The notes: generated by a model not told the origin, from the sequence alone. DNA of 64,000 nt from JAIOZK01 sp964468645 (GCA_964468645.1 CAYXUU010000024.1:1-64000), one strand, 5' to 3'. Positions 27,041-36,092 are shown, numbered from the stretch's first letter. Numbers and translations: made by a program.

Positions 27041-29284
27041 ATGAATGATTCTAATAAAATACTTATAAATATTGTAAATCAGGAGGACAGGATTACAGAA
27101 TCCCTTCCCGAAAATTATATGGAGCAGGAAATCTCTCCAACTTCCAAATTAATTTTGAGCCAATTGATTGATGAGAATCCGGCATTGCAAGATATACTGG
27201 ATAAGAATAATGAGTTTGAAGGATTTATCTCAGATCTTGGCCATTGGATCCAGGCCTATTTAAAAGAGTATCCCGCTGCAAAAGGTTATTGCAAAGGTGA
27301 ACTAAAGGGACGTAATGCCTTTGAAGCTTTGAGTTGGAAGGATATAGCTGCTATCCGGTTAAACGATTATATTAAGAATGAAGGACGGTTATTTGTGGAT
27401 AGGAATCTCAGGGGAGCCGAACTGATTTGTCAGCCTTTGAGATTACTCTGGCTGGCATATAAATTTGATAAAGGAGCTGCCACCGATCATTTCTTTATAG
27501 ATACCCTATACATGTTCAGACAATTTAATGGCACGCTTGAACAAGAATATCCTTCTGCTGACAAGGTACTCAGCTGGATGGATCGTCATCCTTCAGGATT
27601 GGATCAGGAAATAATCGCTATACGCGAAAATAATAAAAAACGGATTATCGACGTATTCATCAAAAAAATTGATGAAGGTGAAATCAACGATAAAAGGTTC
27701 TATTTCACAAATGAAAACACCTATCACGAAAAGTATGAAACAATGCTCTCGTGGTGGAATAACAGGTTATTCCATCTCAGGTTCGCCATTCGAAAACCGG
27801 GCCTGCTTAATGAAATGCTTGCTTACACACTAAGCAAAGAAACGATGGACCTCCTTGATGATGCGAAGAATGCCGGTATTCCAACATTCGTGAACCCCTA
27901 TTATCTGTCACTCGTCAATGTCCACGAGCCCGACTTTGCCAGAAATGCAGATCTTGCAATAAGGCAATACGTTATTTATTCGAGGCAATTGATTAATGAG
28001 TATGGGCATATCGTTGCCTGGGAGAAGGAGGATATCGTTGAACCTGGCAAACCCAATGCCGCAGGTTGGTTACTTCCCGGCCACTACAATATTCACAGGA
28101 GATATCCTGAAGTAGCAATTTTGATACCTGATACCGTTGGCAGGGCATGTGGCGGTTTATGCGCTTCATGCCAGCGAATGTTTGATTTTCAGCGAGGGAA
28201 CCTCAATTTTAACCTTGATAAACTTAAGCCAAATGAAACCTGGTCGGAAAAGCTAAAACGACTGATGGTTTATTTTGAAGAAGACTCACAATTACGCGAT
28301 ATCCTTATTACAGGCGGCGATGCATTGATGAGTACAGATAAATCCCTCAGGGCTATACTTAACGAAGTGTACCGGGTAGCAGTAAATAAAATTGAAGCCA
28401 ACAAGAAACGTAAAGCGGGAGAAAAATATGCGGAAATGCTGAGGGTCAGGCTGGGAACAAGATTACCAGTTTATCTTCCTCAAAGGATTACACCCGAGCT
28501 TATTGGTGTGCTTTCTGAATTCAGGGAAAAGGCTGTGAAAATTGGGATCAGACAATTTGTTATACAAACACACTTCGAAACAGCTATGGAGGTGACTCCC
28601 GAATCGAAGGAGGCTGTAAAAAGACTTCTGAGTGCCGGCTGGATCATCACCAATCAACAGGTATTCACCTCAGCCGGGTCGCGAAGAGGCCATACCGCAA
28701 AACTGAGGAAGGTACTGAATGAAATCGGGGTTCTGCCCTATTATACTTTCAGTGTCAAAGGGTTTATGGAAAACAGCAATAATTTTGCTACCAATGAAAG
28801 GGCCATGCAGGAACAAATTGAAGAAAAAATCATGGGCAGGATACAGCCCGAATACTACGATACTATCAGAGCTTTTCCACAACATCCTGATAAACTTATC
28901 CAGAACATTAAAAAGCTTGAAAAAGATGCCGGTATTCCTTTCCTGGCAACTGATCGTAATGTATTAAACCTGCCCGGAGTTGGAAAAAGTTTAACTTACA
29001 GAACCATTGGATTAACCCATGACGGAAGGAGAATACTTGAGTTCAATCATGACCATACCAGGATGCACAGCCCCATCATCGAGAAACTGGGTAAAATGGT
29101 TATTATTGAATCTAAATCCATCAGCGCTTATCTACGACAACTAAATCAGATGAATGAAGATATAGCTGAATATGAGACTGTGTTTGGTTATTCAATTGGT
29201 GAGTCGGAAGAAAGAATGCCCATGTATATTTATCCTGATTACGATTTTGAAATTACAGATAAAATGACCAATCTGGAGATTTAG
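27041..29284 (+). CDS. KamA-family radical SAM protein (lysine 2,3-aminomutase-like)
   Basis: A 747-residue protein from the ATG at 27041 (an in-frame TTG nine bases earlier is less likely). The radical SAM cluster motif is CGGLCASC, with Cys370, Cys374 and Cys377. Around it are typical KamA segments: RYPEVAILIPDTVGRACGG, DILITGGDALMS, RLGTRLPVYLPQRIT, FVIQTHFE. An N-terminal extension of about 300 residues makes it nearly twice the size of classical lysine 2,3-aminomutase. Family members move an amino group between carbons using PLP and SAM. Substrate is not evident. It fits an amino-acid-fermenting lifestyle but lies outside any lysine fermentation cluster. Confidence 0.88.
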   Translation: MNDSNKILINIVNQEDRITESLPENYMEQEISPTSKLILSQLIDENPALQDILDKNNEFEGFISDLGHWIQAYLKEYPAAKGYCKGELKGRNAFEALSWKDIAAIRLNDYIKNEGRLFVDRNLRGAELICQPLRLLWLAYKFDKGAATDHFFIDTLYMFRQFNGTLEQEYPSADKVLSWMDRHPSGLDQEIIAIRENNKKRIIDVFIKKIDEGEINDKRFYFTNENTYHEKYETMLSWWNNRLFHLRFAIRKPGLLNEMLAYTLSKETMDLLDDAKNAGIPTFVNPYYLSLVNVHEPDFARNADLAIRQYVIYSRQLINEYGHIVAWEKEDIVEPGKPNAAGWLLPGHYNIHRRYPEVAILIPDTVGRACGGLCASCQRMFDFQRGNLNFNLDKLKPNETWSEKLKRLMVYFEEDSQLRDILITGGDALMSTDKSLRAILNEVYRVAVNKIEANKKRKAGEKYAEMLRVRLGTRLPVYLPQRITPELIGVLSEFREKAVKIGIRQFVIQTHFETAMEVTPESKEAVKRLLSAGWIITNQQVFTSAGSRRGHTAKLRKVLNEIGVLPYYTFSVKGFMENSNNFATNERAMQEQIEEKIMGRIQPEYYDTIRAFPQHPDKLIQNIKKLEKDAGIPFLATDRNVLNLPGVGKSLTYRTIGLTHDGRRILEFNHDHTRMHSPIIEKLGKMVIIESKSISAYLRQLNQMNEDIAEYETVFGYSIGESEERMPMYIYPDYDFEITDKMTNLEI

Positions 29285-29313
29285 GCATTATCTTTAATAC
29301 TGATTTCTTAAAT

Positions 29314-30426
29314 ATGATAAAGAGTAACTGGATTTATATATTTTTTTTCATGATATCATCCATACTTTCTTCATGTCATGTTGCGCGTTATTTTTATTGG
29401 AACACTGCGGATATCAAGGATCTGAATAAATTTCCTTCCTATGAGATTCGTAGCCCGGAGGACAAATTTTATTTTAACATTGCTGAGAATCAAATTAACC
29501 CTGGAATTCCCGAAGGGTATCAGCCTGAAAAAAACATTGATGGACTTCATGATTATTTACAGGAACAAAAAACAGTTGCTTTTCTGATTATCAGGAATGA
29601 TACTGTTCTTTTTGAGCAATATTTTGACGGATACGGAAAAGCGTCACTCCTCCCAGCATTTTCGATAGCAAAATCAGTAGTGAGTGCACTTACCGGAATT
29701 GCTATTGATGAGGGTTATATTCGGACTGTGAACGATCCCATTACCAATTATCTCGAATTTAAAAATCCCGGATTCAATGAAATCACTATTGAAAATCTGC
29801 TGAATATGAAATCGGGCATTAAGTTTGAAGAAGGATATCTCAATCCATTCAGTGAGATGGCTAAATTTTATTATGGCCGCAACCTTGAGAAGTATGTTTA
29901 TGAATTGAAAATCGAAGGGCCTCCTGGGATTCAATACAATTATCAAAGCGCCAATCCACAGATACTCAGTTTTATTATAGAAAAAACAACAGGCTTAAAG
30001 CTGACCGAGTACCTGGAACAAAAGATATGGATACCGCTCGGGATGCAATTTGACGCATCGTGGAATTATGATAGCAAAAAACATAAGAACATTAAATCAT
30101 TTTGTTGCCTGAACGCCAGGGCTATTGATTTTGCAAAATTTGGTAAACTTTATCTTGATGAAGGAATATGGCAGGGAAAACGTATTATTCCGGAGCAATG
30201 GATCAGCAGCACAAAAAATGCCGATAAACAATTTTTTGATCAGGCAGGGTATCCATACCACTATCTGTGGCGTATCAAGAAAGATGGCGCTATGTTTGCC
30301 AAAGGTATCCTCGGACAGTATATTTATATTGATCCGTCAAAAAACCTTATCATTGTCAGGATAGGTAAAAAAGATGGTGAAATTGACTGGCCGCATTTTT
30401 TTGAATTGCTGGCACAGCAGTTGTAG
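29314..30426 (+). CDS. serine hydrolase of the beta-lactamase/class C family, lipoprotein
   Basis: A 370-residue protein with a lipoprotein signal ending SILSSC near residue 21. The nucleophile motif SIAK (S117, K120) is followed by the family's LLNMKSGIKFEEGY and a YNYQSAN motif in the YxN position. Members are penicillin-binding proteins, esterases or D-aminopeptidases. The exact substrate cannot be told. It starts 30 bp after the KamA-like gene and may be co-transcribed, although a functional link is not obvious. It converges on the thioesterase gene at 30429. Confidence 0.88.
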   Translation: MIKSNWIYIFFFMISSILSSCHVARYFYWNTADIKDLNKFPSYEIRSPEDKFYFNIAENQINPGIPEGYQPEKNIDGLHDYLQEQKTVAFLIIRNDTVLFEQYFDGYGKASLLPAFSIAKSVVSALTGIAIDEGYIRTVNDPITNYLEFKNPGFNEITIENLLNMKSGIKFEEGYLNPFSEMAKFYYGRNLEKYVYELKIEGPPGIQYNYQSANPQILSFIIEKTTGLKLTEYLEQKIWIPLGMQFDASWNYDSKKHKNIKSFCCLNARAIDFAKFGKLYLDEGIWQGKRIIPEQWISSTKNADKQFFDQAGYPYHYLWRIKKDGAMFAKGILGQYIYIDPSKNLIIVRIGKKDGEIDWPHFFELLAQQL

Positions 30427-30428
30427 AT

Positions 30429-30905
30429 TCAGTCTTCAAAAAAGCTCTCAAAACCGGGATAGTGAAACTTCTCTTTTGCTACCTCTTTGGGGAAAATAAA
30501 AAATGTAATGGTAGCTTCAGCGCAAAGTTCCCCGGAACTACTGTATAGTTTAACACCAATATCGGCAAGGTTTCTGCGTTGCTGAATCAGCTTAGCTACC
30601 AATTTGATCTTTCCCTTTGTTATTAAAACGGGTTTCCTGTATCTGATCTCCATTCTTGATGTAACACCGGCAGTTTGAAGCTTTACCTGAATATACCAGC
30701 TGCCGATCTCATCCATCAGGGTTGATTGTATCCCTCCATGAAGCACATCTTTATATCCCTGAAGATGTTGTTTGGGTTCCCAGTAACTTATCATCTCTTC
30801 CCCGTGTTCTTCAAATTCCAGTTGAAGTCCAATCTCATTATCAGGAGAACAACCAAAACAATAATATCCTTCAAGGGAAGTATAAGGATTGTGAATTTTT
30901 CTCAT
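30429..30905 (-). CDS. PaaI-type hotdog thioesterase
   Basis: A 158-residue hotdog-fold protein with the active-site region VLHGGIQSTLMDEIGSWY (about residues 54-71), where HGG and the Asp/Glu further on are typical of PaaI-family acyl-CoA thioesterases. The N-terminal GYYCFGCSPDNEIGL is common in this family in Bacteroidota. Its ATG overlaps the stop of the upstream MORN-like gene by one base (TAATG), so the two are translationally coupled. Confidence 0.88.
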   Translation of the reverse strand: MRKIHNPYTSLEGYYCFGCSPDNEIGLQLEFEEHGEEMISYWEPKQHLQGYKDVLHGGIQSTLMDEIGSWYIQVKLQTAGVTSRMEIRYRKPVLITKGKIKLVAKLIQQRRNLADIGVKLYSSSGELCAEATITFFIFPKEVAKEKFHYPGFESFFED

Positions 30906-31642
30906 TATTTTTCTTTGCCCTTCTTAAAAACCTTTTCTGAAACCAGGTTTCCTTCTGCATCATATTCTTTCCAGGTTCCATGCTTAAGTCCTTTCTGGTA
31001 GTTTCCTTCGGCTTTTAACTGTCCATTTTGAAAATATTCTATATAAGGCCCTGCAAGTATATTTAAGTTATAAATCTCAACAGTCATAACCTGGCCATTC
31101 TCATAGAAGGTCTTTTGTTCCCCGTTAAATTTGTCATTAATATAGTTATATTGGGCAATAATGTTACCATCCCGGGTAAACCATTTTGAGATCCCATTTT
31201 TCTTGCCATCATTATAATTCGCCTCTTCCTGGATTTTACCATTATCATAAAATTTTTTCTTTATGCCGTGAATCTTACCGTCTTTATACTCAACTTTTGA
31301 GATTATCCTGTTCCCAAAACTATAACCGATTGATTCACCATCTCTTAAATCGTTTTTATATCTCTCATGTTTGGCCAGGTAGCCCCTTGCATCAATTACA
31401 ATACGGACACCGTCTTTTTTACCATCTTTAAAAACCTCAATTGTATGTAATATGCCATTTGGATGAAAGGTTTCCCAAACTCCATCTTTGATGCCATCAA
31501 TGTAATACCCCTGTACATAATGTCGGTTTACCTTTTCCCTGACAAATCCATTTTTAAGGGAATCCGGAACATTGATGTTATTGATGGAAAATGCATTAAT
31601 ATAAAAGAATATAATCAGAATTAATGAGACTGTTTGTTTCAT
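30905..31642 (-). CDS. secreted MORN-repeat (YwqK-like) protein
   Basis: A 245-residue protein with a signal peptide (residues 1-19) and about nine MORN/YwqK-type repeats of the form G-x-W/K-x-x-Y/F-x-x-G, e.g. DGVWETFHPNGILH, GIKKKFYDNGKIQEE, GISKWFTRDGN, GTWKEYDAEGNL. YwqK-type proteins are annotated as antitoxins in some genomes, but in Bacteroidota most are exported proteins of unknown role. No toxin gene sits beside it. It shares a TAATG junction with the downstream thioesterase and has a -7 box at 31666. Confidence 0.88.
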   Translation of the reverse strand: MKQTVSLILIIFFYINAFSINNINVPDSLKNGFVREKVNRHYVQGYYIDGIKDGVWETFHPNGILHTIEVFKDGKKDGVRIVIDARGYLAKHERYKNDLRDGESIGYSFGNRIISKVEYKDGKIHGIKKKFYDNGKIQEEANYNDGKKNGISKWFTRDGNIIAQYNYINDKFNGEQKTFYENGQVMTVEIYNLNILAGPYIEYFQNGQLKAEGNYQKGLKHGTWKEYDAEGNLVSEKVFKKGKEK

Positions 31643-31665
31643 GATGTGTGTTTTTGAATTGAATA

Positions 31666-31673
31666 CAAAGATA
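31666..31673 (-). promoter_or_regulatory. candidate -7 box of the MORN-like gene
   Basis: The plus strand reads CAAAGATA, i.e. TATCTTTG on the minus strand, 24 bp upstream of the ATG at 31642. No -33 TTTG at the expected spacing. Confidence 0.5.
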
Positions 31674-31724
31674 GAAAAACTTCAAGGATGAAACAGGGTA
31701 TATAACGGTCTTCCCATAAAAAGA

Positions 31725-31754
31725 AAAGCCGGAAGTGAGTTTCCTCAACTTCCG
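31725..31754 (-). terminator. hairpin with U-rich tail, likely terminator
   Basis: Stem CGGAAGT (31730-31736) with ACTTCCG (31748-31754), extended inward by GAG/CTC with one bulge. On the minus strand it is followed by GGCTTTTCTTTTT. It would end minus-strand transcription from rimO or from a short transcript starting near 31772. Confidence 0.6.
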
Positions 31755-31835
31755 ACCTTTCCAACCAAAACCAAATTTATTAATTATGAGAAAGTTGCCG
31801 CCGTAGGAAATGGCGACAAGACCTTTTTACTTTTA
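31755..31835. ncRNA. candidate small structured RNA or leader
   Basis: The plus strand has a second hairpin, TTGCCGCC (31795-31802) with GGCGACAA (31812-31819), one mismatch, followed by GACCTTTTTAC. Before it lies ATGAGAAAGTTGCCGCCGTAG, a six-codon open frame. On the minus strand CAAATTTA (31772-31779) is a TAAATTTG box. The 31643-32064 gap holds no gene, so a small RNA or attenuated leader is possible. The orientation is unresolved. Confidence 0.3.
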
Positions 31836-32064
31836 TTAACCAAAAAATCAAATAACATTTCCAATACCTTATCAACTATTGTGCCAGAATTCCGAACACC
31901 TTAATTATCAATGTAAATAAATTGTTAAAAATTTCTAAAATTCAATTATATCAACTACTATAGATACATTAATGCGTATGCTATAAAAACTCCTTATATA
32001 TATAACAGAAAAAAATGGATTTTGTTTTTCCCGGATTGAAATAAATGTGCCATATTGACGGAAA

Positions 32065-33369
32065 TTATTTGATCTCGCCAAACAAATCAAACTCCTCTGC
32101 CCTGTTGATCCTTACCTGGTAAAAGTTTCCTGTAATCAGAGTAGTATTCCTGGAGGGTATTAATATTTCATTGTCAACTTCAGGAGAATCATGGGCCGAT
32201 CTGCCGGTGTAATAATCCTGCTCTTTACCATCGATCAGGACTTTTATATCCTTACCAACATATTGTTGATTATTCTCAAATGAGATATTCTCCTGAAGGC
32301 GCATCAATTCATCCATGCGTTCCTTTTTTATTTCAGTGGGTATATCATCAGCAAGTTTAAAAGCTGCTGTATCCTCTTCGGGTGAATAGGGGAATACTCC
32401 CATTCGCTCAAACTTTGTATCACTGACAAAGTCCAGCAATTCAATAAACTCCTTATCGGTTTCCCCTGGATAGCCGGTAATCATTGTTGATCTTAAGGCA
32501 GCATCAGGTACTTTCATTCTTATGAGATCAACAAGTTCAAAGGTCTCTTTCTTTGTAATTCCCCGTCGCATCGATTTCAGTATCCTGTCGCTGATATGCT
32601 GTAATGGAATATCAAGATAGTGGCATATTTTCTCAGATTGGGAAATTGTATCTAAAACTTCTACAGGAAAATTTGAAGGATATAAATAGTGTAATCGTAT
32701 CCATTCGATTTTCTCTATCTGTTCAAGTTTAACAATCAATTCATTGAGCATCGACTTCTTATATATATCGAGGCCATAATAGGACAGATCCTGTGAAATG
32801 AGTATTAGTTCTTTTACGCCTGAATTGGCCAGGTAATTTGCTTCTTTAACAATATCTTCAACCGTTCTTGATCGGTGCCTTCCCCGGATCATTGGGATTG
32901 CACAGAACGAACATTTTCTATCACATCCTTCTGCAATTTTAAGGTAGGCATAATGTGATGGTGTTGTCAAAATCCGCTCCCCGGCCAGCTCTTTGCTATA
33001 ATCAATATCCAGGTAATCCAGTATTTCACTGAATTGGTCAACACCAAAATATATATCAACCTCAGGGATTTCTTTTTCCAGTTCAGGTTTGTAGCGCTGC
33101 GAAAGACAGCCCATGACGATCAGGTTTTTCAATTGGTTGCTGTTCCTGCCTGCAGCATATGACAGTATGGTATCGACAGATTCCTGTTTGGCATCATTAA
33201 TAAATCCACAGGTATTGATAATCACTGTTTCGCTTGGTTTATCTGAATTATGAAAAACAGTATATCCATGCTTATCCAGTTTTCCCATCAAAACCTCGGA
33301 ATCAACAAGGTTCTTGGAACATCCAAGGGTAACAATGTTTATGCTTTTATTTTTCTTACGGGTTTGCAG
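32065..33369 (-). CDS. rimO: ribosomal protein S12 methylthiotransferase RimO, unusual start
   Basis: The protein adds a methylthio group to an Asp of ribosomal protein S12. The N-terminal UPF0004 domain has its first cluster Cys in NIVTLGCSKNLVDSE, then INTCGFIND and VMGCLSQRY. The radical SAM motif is EGCDRKCSFCAIPMIRGRHR. A TRAM domain ends the protein. The first ATG or TTG of the open frame (about 33288-33291) comes after TLGCSKN and would remove an essential Cys. Upstream the frame stays open to a TAA but has no ATG, GTG or TTG. CTG at 33369 and ATA or ATT just before TLGC are the only near-cognate choices, and I give the CTG. ftsY ends 21 bp upstream. Confidence 0.85.
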   Translation of the reverse strand: MQTRKKNKSINIVTLGCSKNLVDSEVLMGKLDKHGYTVFHNSDKPSETVIINTCGFINDAKQESVDTILSYAAGRNSNQLKNLIVMGCLSQRYKPELEKEIPEVDIYFGVDQFSEILDYLDIDYSKELAGERILTTPSHYAYLKIAEGCDRKCSFCAIPMIRGRHRSRTVEDIVKEANYLANSGVKELILISQDLSYYGLDIYKKSMLNELIVKLEQIEKIEWIRLHYLYPSNFPVEVLDTISQSEKICHYLDIPLQHISDRILKSMRRGITKKETFELVDLIRMKVPDAALRSTMITGYPGETDKEFIELLDFVSDTKFERMGVFPYSPEEDTAAFKLADDIPTEIKKERMDELMRLQENISFENNQQYVGKDIKVLIDGKEQDYYTGRSAHDSPEVDNEILIPSRNTTLITGNFYQVRINRAEEFDLFGEIK

Positions 33370-33390
33370 GGCAGGATATTATTTGGTGAA

Positions 33391-34335
33391 TTAACTGAAC
33401 AGACTGTCAACAAATTCAAATCTGTTAAACACCTGCAGGTCTTCAATCTTCTCTCCTATTCCGATATATTTTACGGGAATCCTGAACTGGTCAGAAATTC
33501 CTATGACCACACCTCCTTTTGCGGTGCCATCAAGCTTGGTAAGGGCGAGTGCATTCACCTCGGTAGCTGCAGTAAACTGTTTAGCCTGCTCAATTGCATT
33601 CTGGCCTGTTGATGCATCAAGGATAAGCAGTATCTCATGCGGAGCATCAGGGATCAGCTTTTGCATTACCCGCTTTACCTTGGTGAGTTCATTCATCAGG
33701 TTGACTTTATTGTGCAAACGGCCTGCGGTATCAATAATCACCACATCTGCATTATTCGCCAGGGCTGATGATAGTGTGTCGTATGCAACACTTGCTGGAT
33801 CTGCTCCCATACCCTGTGAAACCAAGGGTACATCGGCCCTTTTTGACCAGATCCCGATCTGATCAACAGCGGCGGCACGGAATGTGTCCGCTGCACCCAG
33901 AATTACTGAATTACCTGCCTTTTTGAACTGAGCAGCCAGCTTACCAATAGTTGTTGTTTTACCAACGCCATTAACACCAACAACCATAATCACATATGGT
34001 TTTTTATCGGCAGGCAATGTAAAGTCAACATTATCTGTACTATTATTCTCCTGTAGCAATCCTGCTATTTCTTCTTTAAGGATATGGTTGAGATCGGCGG
34101 TGGTAATATATTTATCTTTTGATACACGGCTTTCAATTCTTTCAATTATTTTAAGGGTCGTTTCGACACCTACATCAGAAGTAACCAGCACCTCTTCAAG
34201 ATTATCAAGGACCTCTTCATCTACTTTCGATTTACCGATAACAGCCCTGGAGATCTTTGAAAAGACACTCTGTTTGGTCTTTTCCAAGCCTTTATCAAGG
34301 TCTTTCTTTTTGTCTTTTGACAGAAATGAAAACAT
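33391..34335 (-). CDS. ftsY: signal recognition particle receptor FtsY
   Basis: A 314-residue SRP-type GTPase. A short acidic/basic N-terminal region and the NG helical bundle are followed by the G domain: G1 GVNGVGKTTTIGKLA (about residues 120-134), DTFRAAAVDQ, G3 DTAGRLHNK, G4 TKLDGTAKGG. It docks ribosome-SRP complexes at the inner membrane. It lies between the DUF4295-like gene and rimO on the same strand, an order common in Bacteroidota. Confidence 0.96.
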   Translation of the reverse strand: MFSFLSKDKKKDLDKGLEKTKQSVFSKISRAVIGKSKVDEEVLDNLEEVLVTSDVGVETTLKIIERIESRVSKDKYITTADLNHILKEEIAGLLQENNSTDNVDFTLPADKKPYVIMVVGVNGVGKTTTIGKLAAQFKKAGNSVILGAADTFRAAAVDQIGIWSKRADVPLVSQGMGADPASVAYDTLSSALANNADVVIIDTAGRLHNKVNLMNELTKVKRVMQKLIPDAPHEILLILDASTGQNAIEQAKQFTAATEVNALALTKLDGTAKGGVVIGISDQFRIPVKYIGIGEKIEDLQVFNRFEFVDSLFS

Positions 34336-34356
34336 TACAATTACTTTTTCCGGTAT

Positions 34357-34388
34357 AAAAAAAGCTTTTTCCGATTAAAGGAAAAAGC
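34357..34388 (-). terminator. intrinsic terminator after rpmG-DUF4295
   Basis: Stem GCTTTTTCC (34364-34372) with GGAAAAAGC (34380-34388), loop GATTAAA. On the minus strand a run of seven T follows. It separates the ribosomal genes from ftsY. Confidence 0.8.
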
Positions 34389-34412
34389 CTTTAATATTAT
34401 ATAGTATGTGAT

Positions 34413-34562
34413 CTACTTCTTAAGAGTCTCTTTTACAAGATCATGAGGGACAACTTCTTCAACAAAGGTATAAGCACCTGTTTTTTCAGATTTTCTCATT
34501 CTGATAACCTTTGTATAATCTTTTCCCTTTTGCTGCAGGGTTGCTACTACTTTCTTTGCCAT
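34413..34562 (-). CDS. DUF4295-like small protein beside L33
   Basis: A 49-residue basic protein starting MAKKVVATLQQKGKDYTKVI and containing KSEKTGAYTFVEEVV, the pattern of the DUF4295 family found in Bacteroidota next to rpmG. Its position 11 bp after rpmG and before ftsY supports a ribosome-associated role, which is not established. Confidence 0.88.
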   Translation of the reverse strand: MAKKVVATLQQKGKDYTKVIRMRKSEKTGAYTFVEEVVPHDLVKETLKK

Positions 34563-34573
34563 GATTCAATTAA

Positions 34574-34762
34574 TTATTTAATTTCTTTATGAACCGTCAT
34601 CTTTTTAAGTATGGGGTTGAATTTCTTCAGCTCAAGCCTTTCCGGGTGATTCTTCTTGTTTTTTGTTGTTATATACCTGGAAGTTCCCGGTACGCCACTT
34701 GACTTGTGCTCCGTACACTCCAAGATTACCTGTACCCGCTGATCTTTAGTCTTTTTAGCCAT
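34574..34762 (-). CDS. rpmG: 50S ribosomal protein L33
   Basis: A 62-residue L33 protein with the family pattern VQVILECTEHK, SRYITTKNKKNHPERLELKK and NPILKKMTVHKE. It keeps only one of the four zinc-binding Cys of the C+ form, so it is a zinc-free type. rpmB, its usual upstream neighbour, is absent here. A well-spaced promoter lies just upstream. Confidence 0.96.
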   Translation of the reverse strand: MAKKTKDQRVQVILECTEHKSSGVPGTSRYITTKNKKNHPERLELKKFNPILKKMTVHKEIK

Positions 34763-34790
34763 CTTTATATTCTTATAATTTTCAGGGGTG

Positions 34791-34821
34791 CAAAGATATT
34801 AATATTGATTTAAAAATCAAA
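34791..34821 (-). promoter_or_regulatory. rpmG promoter, full Bacteroidota consensus
   Basis: On the minus strand TTTG (34818-34821) is followed after 19 bp by TATCTTTG (34791-34798), matching the -33 and -7 elements at their normal spacing, 29 bp upstream of the rpmG ATG. Confidence 0.8.
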
Positions 34822-34857
34822 TTATTTGTTAGATATATTTTTGGGGGAGCGTTGAAT

Positions 34858-34914
34858 GGTTGAGGGATCGAGGGATCGAGGGTCAAGGGTTGAGTGGTTG
34901 AGTAGGTAAGTGGG
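34858..34914. repeat. 7-8-bp tandem tract (GGATCGAG/GGTTGAG)
   Basis: Units GGTTGAG, GGATCGAG (twice), GGTCAAG, GGTTGAG, TGGTTGAG in direct succession between the rpmG promoter and xerD. The unit is close to that of 38766-38869. Confidence 0.75.
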
Positions 34915-35050
34915 TATGTTCGAACTTACAGGGGAGGGTGCTCAAATAACTGTGTCAAAATTAAGTTTACTCAGAGTGCTCCCACTAAGCGCTTATACGT
35001 ATTAAATGGTATGTTCTGCTTCGGAAGTTATAAACACTAAGCGGTTTAGC

Positions 35051-35096
35051 ATCCAGTATCCAATATCCAATTTCCAGTATCCAGTATCCAGCTTCC
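35051..35096. repeat. 7-bp-period tract (ATCCAGT)
   Basis: Heptamers ATCCAGT, ATCCAAT, ATCCAAT, TTCCAGT, ATCCAGT, ATCCAGC, TTCC, ending 24 bp before the xerD ATG. The reverse complement resembles the tract just after xerD at 36029-36092. Confidence 0.9.
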
Positions 35097-35119
35097 GGCA
35101 ATTGTCTATCTTTGATACA

Positions 35120-36028
35120 ATGAACTGGCAACCCTACATAAGAGGATTCAGGGCTTATTTACAGCTCGAGAAATCATTGTCGGTAAATTCCATTAAGGCC
35201 TACCTTCACGATGTTAATTTATTAATACAACATTTGAAAGCAGAAAACAAGGATCTGTCCCCTGGCAACATAAAGCATAAAGACCTCAAGAGTTTCATAA
35301 AAATGCTGTCGGAAATTAGCTTAAGCGCATCATCTCAGGCAAGGATCATCTCAGGTATCAAAGCATTTTATAAATATCTTCTTCTGGAAGACATTGTTGA
35401 GGTAGATCCGACTGCATTGATAGAGGCTCCATCAACCGGCAGAAAACTTCCGGAAACTTTAAGTGCCGGGGAGATTGACAGCATCATCAATGCTATAGAC
35501 AGAAGCACAACTGAGGGTGAAAGAAATGTTGCCATCCTTGAAACACTTTATGGATGCGGGTTGAGAGTATCAGAACTTGTAAATCTCAAAATTACAGATA
35601 TCTACTTCAATGATGGATTTCTGAGAATAATTGGAAAAGGAAATAAAGAAAGACTTGTACCGCTGGGCAAAACTGCCGCAAAACAACTTAAGATATATAT
35701 TCAAAGTGTCCGGGTACATCAAAAGCCTGTAAAGGATGCGGAAGATTATGTTTTCCTGAACAACCGGGGCAATAAATTATCACGTGTCATGATATTTCTT
35801 ATTATCAGGAAAACAGCAGAGAAAGCTGGCATACAAAAAAAAATAGGTCCCCATACCTTCAGGCATTCCTTTGCAACCCACCTAGTTGAAGGTGGTGCCA
35901 ATCTCAGGGCGGTTCAGGAAATGCTAGGCCATAGTTCAATTACAACTACTGAAATTTATACCCACCTAGACAGGACATACCTGAGAAAAACCATCGATGA
36001 ATTTCATCCAAGATATATGAAAAAATAG
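35120..36028 (+). CDS. xerD: site-specific tyrosine recombinase XerD
   Basis: A 302-residue tyrosine recombinase. The ATG at 35120 (MNWQPYIRGFRAYLQLEKSL) gives the normal XerD start, and the longer open frame reads through the heptamer tract and is not real. The N-terminal SAM-like core-binding domain covers about residues 5-90. Catalytic residues are Arg in LYGCGLRVSELVNL, HxxR in HTFRHSFATHLVEGG, His in LGHSSITTTEIYTH and the Tyr of the same segment. With XerC it resolves chromosome dimers at dif. The gene is flanked on both sides by heptamer tracts in roughly inverted sense. Confidence 0.93.
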   Translation: MNWQPYIRGFRAYLQLEKSLSVNSIKAYLHDVNLLIQHLKAENKDLSPGNIKHKDLKSFIKMLSEISLSASSQARIISGIKAFYKYLLLEDIVEVDPTALIEAPSTGRKLPETLSAGEIDSIINAIDRSTTEGERNVAILETLYGCGLRVSELVNLKITDIYFNDGFLRIIGKGNKERLVPLGKTAAKQLKIYIQSVRVHQKPVKDAEDYVFLNNRGNKLSRVMIFLIIRKTAEKAGIQKKIGPHTFRHSFATHLVEGGANLRAVQEMLGHSSITTTEIYTHLDRTYLRKTIDEFHPRYMKK

Positions 36029-36092
36029 ATGCTGGATGATGGAATCTGGAAACTGGAAGCTGGAAGCTGGAAATCGGAATTTGGAAACTTGA
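36029..36092. repeat. 7-bp-period tract (GGAAGCT)
   Basis: Begins directly after the xerD stop: GGAATCT, GGAAACT, GGAAGCT, GGAAGCT, GGAAATC, GGAATTT, GGAAACT. It is partly complementary to the CTAGCTT tract at 36124-36157, so a hairpin between them is possible. Confidence 0.9.

Noticed and set aside
30905..31642. MORN-like protein as antitoxin of a toxin-antitoxin pair
   Set aside because: It has a signal peptide, and the only coupled gene is a thioesterase, so the YwqK antitoxin label is not supported here.
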